Assembly: GCA_029239935.1 (NCBI GenBank)
Contig: JARBTY010000072.1
Span: 1-12,567 of the forward strand
DNA length: 12,567 nt
Reading direction: 5' to 3'
Origin: Clostridia bacterium
GTDB taxonomy: Bacteria > Bacillota_A > Clostridia > Lachnospirales > Cellulosilyticaceae
A model generated the notes under the pieces. It did not search any database. It saw only the letters and a program-made list of their open reading frames with translations, and was not told the DNA's origin. Each line of letters opens with the position of its first letter. Within the stretch, counting starts at the first letter, position 1. Positions 7,413-12,567 of the stretch are shown here, piece by piece. The position numbers and the translations under genes are program-made.

Positions 7413-8236
7413 TGGTTGAAAAAAAGACAAATCGATTCTTACTAGGCGTTATTGGCATCTTTTCGGCAGTTATATTTCTGGCACCATTTTATTTAGCGGT
7501 GATTAACTCCTTAAAAACGCAAAAAGGCTTTTTGATTGATGTGATAGGACTTCCTGGTAAATATTTTACCCTAAAGAATTATGCAGAAGCCTTTATAAAA
7601 TTAGATTTTATAAGGTCGGCAAGTAATTCCCTTTTTATAACGGTGACGGCCATTGTACTAATTATTGTTTTTGCATCAATGGCAGCGTGGATGCTAGTCA
7701 GAACAAAAACAAAGTTAAGTATGTTTATCTTTTTCATGTTTTCCGCAGCGATGCTTATACCTTTTCAGGCTGTTATGCTGCCGCTGGTTAGGATCATGGG
7801 GAGGATTAATCTATTAAATCCAGGTGGTATTATATTTATGTATCTGGGCTTTGGGGCGCCGCTTTCGGTGATGCTTTATCACGGGTTTGTCAAAAGCGTA
7901 CCGGTAGAAATAGAAGAAGCTGCTATTATAGATGGATGCAGCAAATTTCAGGTTTTTTGGAGAGTGGTGTTTCCGCTGCTTAAGCCTATATCGGTAACGG
8001 TGTCCATATTAAATGCCATGTGGATTTGGAATGACTTTTTACTTCCACAGCTGGTGATTAACAAACCGGAGTGGCAGACGATACCGCTCAAGATGTTTTA
8101 CTTTTTCGGGCAGTTTTCAAAGAGATGGGATTTAGGTTTGGCAGGACTTATTATTGCGATGCTGCCTATTATCCTCTTTTATCTCGCGATGCAAAAGCAT
8201 ATTATCAAGGGCGTTATGCAAGGTTCTATTAAGTAG
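7412..8236 (+). CDS. Sugar ABC transporter permease 2 (MalG/UgpE type)
   Basis: Second membrane subunit of the CUT1-class importer. The 274-residue product has about six transmembrane segments, the first at about 9-31, ending in the usual short cytoplasmic tail (MQKHIIKGVMQGSIK). The EAA docking loop is at 168-189 (EEAAIIDGCSKFQVFWRVVF), followed by the MalG-like NAMWIWNDFLLP at 201-212. The start ATG (7412-7414) overlaps the stop of permease 1 by one base, with GGGAGGTGG just upstream inside the previous gene. No ATP-binding subunit gene follows. The importer probably uses a shared MsmX/MsiK/UgpC-type ATPase encoded elsewhere, as in many Firmicutes (family knowledge plus inference). The operon ends at the terminator at 8425-8455. 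Confidence 0.93.
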   Translation: MVEKKTNRFLLGVIGIFSAVIFLAPFYLAVINSLKTQKGFLIDVIGLPGKYFTLKNYAEAFIKLDFIRSASNSLFITVTAIVLIIVFASMAAWMLVRTKTKLSMFIFFMFSAAMLIPFQAVMLPLVRIMGRINLLNPGGIIFMYLGFGAPLSVMLYHGFVKSVPVEIEEAAIIDGCSKFQVFWRVVFPLLKPISVTVSILNAMWIWNDFLLPQLVINKPEWQTIPLKMFYFFGQFSKRWDLGLAGLIIAMLPIILFYLAMQKHIIKGVMQGSIK

Positions 8237-8424
8237 CAGTATTTAACGGGATGAGCCTTTTGCACTGCATTTATTAAAAATGTTAGAGGTGTAATCCAGG
8301 TACTATCGGATACTATAAATTGGGATAAATTTCAGTTAATGCAGAGTAATGCCAGTTAATCAAGAGTAATTTCGGTCAATGCAGATATAAAGATGGAAAA
8401 TAAATAATAGGGTATAACCGCATT
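8237..8424. other. Untranslated region after permease 2, no gene seen
   Basis: No open frame with a credible ribosome binding site occurs here on either strand. The only structure that stands out is the three-unit degenerate repeat at 8330-8389, listed separately. The region probably is the 3' untranslated end of the importer transcript, which is long for a bacterial operon. Confidence 0.5.
8330..8389 (+). repeat. Three degenerate 20-nt tandem repeats
   Basis: Units begin at 8330, 8350 and 8370. Unit 1 is TTTCAGTTAATGCAGAGTAA; unit 2 matches it at 16 of 20 positions and unit 3 at 15 of 20 by my count. The core is CAGTTAATNNAGAGTAA. They lie in the 3' untranslated region, 36 nt before the terminator stem. 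Function unknown; degenerate AT-rich repeats of this kind can arise by slippage. Confidence 0.45.
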
Positions 8425-8455
8425 AGCAGGCCTTTGAGCCTGCTTAAATTTTTTT
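8425..8455 (+). terminator. Rho-independent terminator of the importer operon
   Basis: AGCAGGC (8425-8431) pairs with GCCTGCT (8438-8444) around the loop CTTTGA, followed by TAAA and seven Ts (8449-8455). It lies 189 nt after the permease 2 stop and 36 nt before promoter P3, so it separates the importer transcript from lacI-malQ2. Confidence 0.8.
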
Positions 8456-8474
8456 AATCTTAAAATATAAACGT

Positions 8475-8502
8475 TCTAAAAAGTTAAAAATTGACTTTTA
8501 GA
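8475..8502. repeat. Imperfect dyad over the P3 -35 box
   Basis: TCTAAAAAGT (8475-8484) and ACTTTTAGA (8494-8502) are reverse complements apart from one extra A. The right arm overlaps the -35 box TTGACT (8491-8496), in the same relative position as the perfect dyad at P2. The arms are AT-rich, so chance is possible. Confidence 0.4.
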
Positions 8503-8519
8503 GATAATAATAATAAAAT
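8491..8519 (+). promoter_or_regulatory. Promoter P3 of lacI-malQ2
   Basis: TTGACT (8491-8496), a 17-nt spacer and TAAAAT (8514-8519). It has the same hexamers and spacing as P1, including the extended TTGACTTTT. The predicted start is near 8526, directly at the operator, implying autoregulation of the repressor. Confidence 0.75.
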
Positions 8520-8526
8520 CAGAATT

Positions 8527-8538
8527 GGAAACGATACC
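8527..8538 (+). promoter_or_regulatory. Single LacI-type operator unit at the lacI promoter
   Basis: GGAAACGATACC matches unit 1 of the other operators at 11 of 12 positions and sits 36 nt after the start of the -35 box, as at P1. The next 12 bases (TAGTAAATGACA) do not match the GATAAGGTTACC unit, so only one site is recognisable. This would fit weaker repression of the regulator's own gene. Confidence 0.6.
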
Positions 8539-8602
8539 TAGTAAATGACAAATAAGGATAGATTACATGAAGATAAGACAAAACTGTGAAAGGGGGGATA
8601 CG

Positions 8603-9607
8603 ATGACTATTACAGATATTGCGAGGCTTTCGGGTGTGGGGGTAAGTACTGTATCCAGGGTTCTAAATGATCATCCGGATGTAAAATCAGAAACGCGGGA
8701 AAAAGTATTAGGCATTATAAAAGAATATAATTATGTACCCAATAATAGTGCGAGAATACTTAAGCAGTCTAATACCAGAAATATAGGGATTTTGGTGAAA
8801 GGCGTTTTTAATCCATTTTTTTCTGCCATCCTTAAAAATATAAGCACAAGTGTGGAAGATGCAGGGTATACGATGATCCTGCAGCATCATAATAATCCGA
8901 GTGATCTAGATATGCTCCTTGGGTTTATAAAGGAGAAAAAACTCCAAGGGGTTATTTGCTTAGGCGGCAACTTTCTGGACATCAATGAAGAGCGGTTTTC
9001 AGACCTTGATGTAGCTATTGTGCTTTTATGTGTGAATTTAAAGACGCAAAAGGCGTGGAATAGTTTTTCGACCATAGGGATTGCGGATGATGCAGCGGCA
9101 TATGATGCAACCAAATATCTGATAGATAATGGGCATAGGAACATAGGTATTATGTTGGGGGATGAGTATGACTTAGGTGTTGGGCTGATAAGGTATGAGG
9201 GTTACAAGAAAGCCTTAGAAGACCATGGCATTGAGGTAAAAGAGAGCCGTGTCATTTACGGAGAATATGAGGCCTCAAAGGCCTATGAAAAGGCTACGGA
9301 ATTTTTAAAAGAAAATAAGGATATTACAGCACTGTTTGCGATCTCAGATATGATGGCGATAGGTGTGGCAAAAGCGGTAGTTGATTTGGGACTTAAAATA
9401 GCTGAGGATATTTCGGTGGTGGGTTTTGATGGTATGGATGTAGCCAGATATTATGAGCCTACTATAACAACTATCAAACAGCCCAAGGATGAGATGTCAA
9501 AGATCAGTGTAGAGTTACTGTTTCAGTTATTAAATGGAGAAACACAAAATAAACATATTTTATTAGATATAGAACTGATTGAAGGAAAGAGTACAAAGAA
9601 GATTTAG
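8603..9607 (+). CDS. LacI-family transcriptional repressor, probable local maltodextrin regulator
   Basis: DNA-binding repressor of the LacI/GalR family. The 334-residue protein opens with the helix-turn-helix TDIARLSGVGVSTVSRVLN (4-22), with Val14 and Ser15 at the usual base-contacting positions. The hinge follows (YVPNNSARILKQSNTRN, 44-60, with hinge Leu53), then a periplasmic-binding-like effector domain from about residue 61. I chose ATG 8603 because AGGGGGG (8591-8597) precedes it and LacI proteins normally start just before this helix. An in-frame ATG at 8567 with AAGGA 8 nt upstream would add 12 residues and cannot be excluded. The gene lies between importer and malQ2 and has a matching operator in its own promoter, so it likely controls all three transcripts. 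The effector is unknown; a maltose-type sugar is inferred. A CcpA identity is unlikely because of the clustered setting. Confidence 0.9.
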   Translation: MTITDIARLSGVGVSTVSRVLNDHPDVKSETREKVLGIIKEYNYVPNNSARILKQSNTRNIGILVKGVFNPFFSAILKNISTSVEDAGYTMILQHHNNPSDLDMLLGFIKEKKLQGVICLGGNFLDINEERFSDLDVAIVLLCVNLKTQKAWNSFSTIGIADDAAAYDATKYLIDNGHRNIGIMLGDEYDLGVGLIRYEGYKKALEDHGIEVKESRVIYGEYEASKAYEKATEFLKENKDITALFAISDMMAIGVAKAVVDLGLKIAEDISVVGFDGMDVARYYEPTITTIKQPKDEMSKISVELLFQLLNGETQNKHILLDIELIEGKSTKKI

Positions 9608-9623
9608 GTGAAGAGGTGCTTTG

Positions 9624-11153
9624 ATGAGTAGAGCGAGCGGCATATTGATGCATATTTCTTCTTTACCGGAAGATTATGGGATAGGAACCTTCGGAGAAGA
9701 GGCTTACCGATTTGCAGATTTTCTGAAGGCTTCGGGGCAGAGCTACTGGCAGATTTTGCCTTTAGGCCATACAGGGTATGGGGATTCTCCTTATCAGGCT
9801 TTTTCGGCCTATGCAGGAAACCCATATTTTGTGGATTTCAAGCTTCTGGAACAAGAGGGGTTGCTGAAAAGAGAAGAGTTTGAAGATGTTGAGTTTGGTA
9901 CAAATGAAGAAGAAACGGATTATGGCAAACTATTTGAAAGGCGATTTCAGGTTTTGGCGATTGCTTATCATCGTTCAAAAAAGATTTGTCAGGAAGAGCA
10001 GCAAGCGGGTGTGGAAAAAGATAGCGGGCAGGATAGTTTGCAGAGTGAGATTGAATCATTTAGGAAAGAAAATGCATTCTGGCTAGAAGACTATGCGATG
10101 TATATGGCTGTTAAGAGTGAGATGGGACTTCGGAGCTGGCAGGAGTGGGATGAAGGGATTAAAGTAAGAGATGAAGGCGCACTTGAGGCTTATAAAGAAG
10201 CGTTAAAGGAAGAGATTAACTTCTGGATCTTTGTGCAGTATATGTTCTTTAAACAGTGGAGAGCTCTAAAAGCGTATGTTAACCACTTAGGCATCAAGAT
10301 TATAGGAGATATTCCTATTTATGTGTCTATAGACAGTGCAGATACTTGGGCTAATGCAGAACTTTTTAAATTAGACGCTTATAAGAATCCAACGGTGGTA
10401 GCGGGATGTCCTCCAGATGCCTTCTCAGATACTGGACAGTTATGGGGAAATCCTATTTATGACTGGGAATATTTAGAACAAACGGGCTATAAGTGGTGGA
10501 CAGACAGAATAAGAGAGAGTTTTAAGCTGTATGATGTGGTGAGGATTGATCACTTCAGAGGGTTTGAAGCTTATTGGGAGATACCTTTTGGAGAGGATAC
10601 CGCACAAAATGGAAAATGGGTTAAAGGACCTGGCATGAAGCTCTTTGAGGCCATCAAACAAGAACTGGGTGAAGTGGCTATTATTGCGGAGGACTTAGGA
10701 TACTTAACTCAAAAGGTTATAGCGTTTAAAAATGAGACGGGGTATCCGGGGATGAAGGTGCTTCAATTTGCATTTAGTACAGGAGAAGAAAGCAGCTATC
10801 TTCCTCATAACTACGATAAAAACTGCGTAGTCTATACAGGTACCCACGATAATGATACAACGATGGGCTGGATAGAGGCGACCGGGAACAAAGACGAGGT
10901 TGGCCATGCCAAGCAGTATCTGAAGCTGGATGCAGATGAGGGATGTAACTGGGGCATCATCAGAGGCGCCTGGAGCAGCACAGCCCATACTGCGATAGCG
11001 CCTATGCAGGATTTTTTAGGCTTAGGAAACGAAGCGCGTATGAACATACCGGCCACCCTAGGCGGCAACTGGAAGTGGAGAATGAAAAAAGAAGCGCTCA
11101 CAGAGGCGCTGCATCAAAAAATTAACGAGCTCACAAAGCTCTACAAAAGATAG
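9624..11153 (+). CDS. malQ: 4-alpha-glucanotransferase (amylomaltase, GH77), copy 2
   Basis: Paralogue of the gene at 881 with the same predicted activity. The 509-residue protein is, by eye, about 80% identical to copy 1 and keeps the catalytic residues as Asp309 (RIDHFRGF), Glu356 (IIAEDLG) and Asp409 (GTHDNDT). It differs by a net 9-residue insertion in the variable region around residues 118-145 and by a shorter C-terminus (ends LYKR, where copy 1 continues with YGRAKEDD). ATG 9624 follows AAGAGG (9611-9616) by 7 nt. The 31 nt across the start (9616-9646) are identical to 873-903, so the duplication included the translation start region. It lies 16 nt after lacI and is probably co-transcribed from P3. 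Different chain-length preference or different expression from copy 1 is possible but not visible. Confidence 0.95.
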   Translation: MSRASGILMHISSLPEDYGIGTFGEEAYRFADFLKASGQSYWQILPLGHTGYGDSPYQAFSAYAGNPYFVDFKLLEQEGLLKREEFEDVEFGTNEEETDYGKLFERRFQVLAIAYHRSKKICQEEQQAGVEKDSGQDSLQSEIESFRKENAFWLEDYAMYMAVKSEMGLRSWQEWDEGIKVRDEGALEAYKEALKEEINFWIFVQYMFFKQWRALKAYVNHLGIKIIGDIPIYVSIDSADTWANAELFKLDAYKNPTVVAGCPPDAFSDTGQLWGNPIYDWEYLEQTGYKWWTDRIRESFKLYDVVRIDHFRGFEAYWEIPFGEDTAQNGKWVKGPGMKLFEAIKQELGEVAIIAEDLGYLTQKVIAFKNETGYPGMKVLQFAFSTGEESSYLPHNYDKNCVVYTGTHDNDTTMGWIEATGNKDEVGHAKQYLKLDADEGCNWGIIRGAWSSTAHTAIAPMQDFLGLGNEARMNIPATLGGNWKWRMKKEALTEALHQKINELTKLYKR

Positions 11154-11225
11154 AGGGACGGTCCTTTAATTTTGCTGTTTTGAAAAGAAAACAGCAAAAT
11201 TAAAGGACCGTCCCTGTATATTTTT
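11154..11225 (+). terminator. 28-bp perfect palindrome, GGGACGG-type repeat acting as terminator
   Basis: The arm starting AGGGACGGTCCTTTAA (11154-11181) pairs without mismatch with 11188-11215 around the loop GAAAAG, and a T-rich stretch (to 11225) follows. The arm begins at the base right after the malQ2 stop codon. It should terminate transcription strongly. The GGGACGGTYC end resembles dispersed palindromic repeats I recall from many Firmicutes genomes, so it may be a mobile REP-like element (recollection, not checked). Confidence 0.75.
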
Positions 11226-11252
11226 GAGAGAATCACAAATAATGGTTATAGG
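11224..11252 (+). promoter_or_regulatory. Possible weak promoter of the germination operon
   Basis: TTGAGA (11224-11229), a 17-nt spacer and TATAGG (11247-11252). It is the only promoter-like pair I see between the palindrome and the small membrane gene. Germination genes are normally transcribed in the forespore by sigma-G, whose boxes differ, so this assignment is weak. Confidence 0.25.
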
Positions 11253-11268
11253 TATGCATTATTTGTGA
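11233..11268. repeat. 12-bp perfect inverted repeat upstream of the germination genes
   Basis: TCACAAATAATG (11233-11244) and CATTATTTGTGA (11257-11268) are exact reverse complements with a 12-nt spacer. No T-run follows, which argues against a terminator. It lies 27 nt before the start codon of the small membrane gene and could be an operator or a leader hairpin. Confidence 0.55.
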
Positions 11269-11295
11269 AGAACGACGGAAGGGGCGCCAGAGGAT

Positions 11296-11490
11296 ATGTC
11301 GACAATAAGAAATATGTTTTCAATTTATATAGTGGTTGTCATGCTGGGTATTGGAGGCTATATGACTTTTATTCAAAGTAAGGATCTGATACAGGTAGCC
11401 CGTATGCCAAAAGAGGGAAAGCTCACTCAGGTCATAGGATGGATTTATATAGCGGCCTCTATAGCGGGGTTTGTCATTATAGCATTATAA
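11296..11490 (+). CDS. Small two-helix membrane protein upstream of a germination gene (CLC_0170-like)
   Basis: A 64-residue protein with two hydrophobic helices (about 8-26 and 47-64) joined by a charged loop (QSKDLIQVARMPKEGK). Size, topology and the IYI...GGYMTF and IGWIYIAAS segments resemble the CLC_0170 family of small Firmicutes membrane proteins, a recollection I could not verify. The start ATG 11296 follows GGAAGGGG (11277-11284) by 11 nt; ATG 11314 is a poorer alternative. The next gene, a GerA-family germination subunit, begins 42 nt downstream in the same direction, so the two are probably co-transcribed. Small two-helix D subunits are known in some germinant receptors, and this protein could play such a role (inference). 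The exact function is unknown. Confidence 0.75.
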   Translation: MSTIRNMFSIYIVVVMLGIGGYMTFIQSKDLIQVARMPKEGKLTQVIGWIYIAASIAGFVIIAL

Positions 11491-11532
11491 GAGCGTCTAC
11501 AAAGACAACAGCATGTGCAAAGGAGAAGATGT

Positions 11533-12567
11533 ATGACAGAGCAGCAAGAGCAAAACAAAGTAAGCGTTGAGGGCATCTACCATGATAAAGAAAATAAGAT
11601 AAACATGAAGTTGTCAGCGCAGTTAGATATTAACAAACAAAATCTAGATATTTTATTTAAAAATTGTATGGATGTTGTTAAAAGAGAAGTGGATATAGGG
11701 AAAGAAGTACCTTTTAGGATCTATGGCGTGTATATTGATGGAATGGTTAACAGGGAAATTCTTGAGAATTTCTTTTTAGGGAGAATCATAGATTATAAAA
11801 ATCTTAATGGCGATATAGTTGAACATCGGGCAACACCTACTCAGATTATTATGCAGCATTTTTCTGCCACCTTTGATATCAAAGAAGTAGAAACGATGGA
11901 TGATATGGTCAGGGGCGTTTTATCAGGAGATAGTGCCATATTTGTAGATAACTCAGAAAAAGGACTGCTAATAGCGACCAGAGGATGGCCTAACAGAGGT
12001 GTTGGAGAGCCGTCATCAGAGAATGTAGTAAGAGGGCCAAGGGATGGCTTTACAGAGACCGTCAGATTTAATACAGTACTTATCAGAAGGCGTATCAGGG
12101 ATACAAAACTTAAGGTCAATATGATGAGCTACGGCACCAGAAGCAGAACTGATGTTGCGATTATGTTTATGGAGGATATTGCCAAGCCGGAGCTTGTAGA
12201 AGAAGTCATGCGAAGGCTCAATAAATACGAAGTGGATGCCATCTTTGATAGCGGCTATATTGAACAGCTGATAGAAGACAGCTGGAAGAGTCCTTTTCCG
12301 CAGACTCAGGCCACAGAAAGACCAGATAAAGTGGCCTCTAGTTTACTTGAAGGTAAAGTAGCAATAGTAGTAGATAATTCGCCGTTTGTACTGATACTGC
12401 CTACGACTCTTAATGCATTTTATCAGGCTTCAGAAGATTACTATCAGAGATGGCAGATTATGAGTTTTACAAGGATTCTCAGGTATATTGTTTCTTTGAT
12501 TTCTTTTACACTTCCAGGGCTGTATATAGCTACACTGAACTTTCAGCCAGGTATGTTGCCCACCCCG
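11533..12567 (+). CDS. Spore germination protein, GerA/SpoVAF family (5' part, cut by window edge)
   Basis: A-subunit-type protein of a germinant receptor or the related SpoVAF, located in the inner spore membrane. The visible 345 residues of about 500 form the large soluble N-terminal region. Hallmarks are RGWPNRGVGEPSSENVVRGP (150-169), then RDGFTETVRFN up to residue 180, TERPDKVASSLLEGK (261-275) and VVDNSPFVLILPTT (279-292). The first membrane segment starts at about 314. ATG 11533 is preceded by AAAGGAGAAG (11519-11528). Remaining membrane segments and any B and C subunit genes lie outside the window. GerA-type and SpoVAF proteins cannot be separated from this part alone; the small two-helix gene upstream rather than spoVA genes slightly favours a receptor A subunit. 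It is unrelated to the glucan module and is separated from it by the 11154 palindrome. Confidence 0.9.
   Translation, partial: MTEQQEQNKVSVEGIYHDKENKINMKLSAQLDINKQNLDILFKNCMDVVKREVDIGKEVPFRIYGVYIDGMVNREILENFFLGRIIDYKNLNGDIVEHRATPTQIIMQHFSATFDIKEVETMDDMVRGVLSGDSAIFVDNSEKGLLIATRGWPNRGVGEPSSENVVRGPRDGFTETVRFNTVLIRRRIRDTKLKVNMMSYGTRSRTDVAIMFMEDIAKPELVEEVMRRLNKYEVDAIFDSGYIEQLIEDSWKSPFPQTQATERPDKVASSLLEGKVAIVVDNSPFVLILPTTLNAFYQASEDYYQRWQIMSFTRILRYIVSLISFTLPGLYIATLNFQPGMLPTP

Noticed and set aside
8330..8389. CRISPR array
   Set aside because: The units are adjacent without spacers and are degenerate, unlike CRISPR repeats, and no cas gene is present.
8567..8602. Upstream in-frame start of the LacI-family gene at ATG 8567
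   Set aside because: It has a fair AAGGA site, but it would add 12 non-conserved residues ahead of the helix-turn-helix; ATG 8603 has the stronger AGGGGGG site and the usual family start.
9880..10086. Plus-strand 68-codon frame inside malQ2
   Set aside because: It is an out-of-frame reading of a strongly supported GH77 gene, with no ribosome binding site that would set it apart.
11841..12119. Minus-strand 92-codon frame inside the germination gene
   Set aside because: It is antisense to a region coding the GerA-family hallmark motifs; the plus-strand frame is clearly the real one.

Overview
The window looks like the chromosome of an AT-rich, spore-forming member of the Clostridia (a Lachnospirales-like anaerobe is my best guess, at low confidence). 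The reasons are the A+T-rich codon use, the strong AGGAGG-type ribosome binding sites, sigma-A type promoters, a lipoprotein solute-binding protein of Firmicutes style, and a GerA-family spore germination gene at the right edge.

Layout. (1) Positions 1-674, minus strand: 5' part of a 1-phosphofructokinase gene (fruK), cut by the window edge, with its own promoter at 738-766. (2) Positions 779-4754, plus: promoter P1, a LacI-type operator, then malQ1 and glgP overlapping by 8 nt. (3) Positions 4755-5117: a 363-nt gap with a 16-bp perfect inverted repeat, promoter P2, a three-unit operator array and a long leader. (4) Positions 5118-8236: an ABC importer for oligosaccharides made of a lipoprotein binding protein and two MalF/MalG-type permeases, without an ATPase gene. 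(5) Positions 8237-8566: degenerate 20-nt repeats, a rho-independent terminator, promoter P3 and a single operator unit. (6) Positions 8603-11153: a LacI-family repressor followed 16 nt later by malQ2, a close paralogue of malQ1. (7) Positions 11154-11215: a 28-bp perfect palindrome ending the module. (8) Positions 11296-12567: a 64-residue two-helix membrane protein and the first 345 residues of a GerA-family germination protein.

How the genes work together (inference from families plus layout). The importer brings in malto-oligosaccharides or related glucans. The MalQ enzymes disproportionate short chains into longer ones, and GlgP releases glucose-1-phosphate by phosphorolysis. This makes a compact phosphorolytic glucan-use module. 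The three module promoters have the same architecture (TTGACT, 17-nt spacer, TARAAT, then GGAAACGRTACC at about +1), so the local LacI protein probably represses all three transcripts. The number of recognisable 12-nt operator units differs by promoter: 2 at malQ1-glgP, 3 at the importer, 1 at lacI-malQ2.

Nothing here is a wholly unknown system. The points most worth checking are the graded operator array, the dyad over the -35 box of P2, the GGGACGG palindrome flush with the malQ2 stop codon, and the small membrane protein beside the germination gene. I saw no tRNA, rRNA, CRISPR array, transposase or phage gene.
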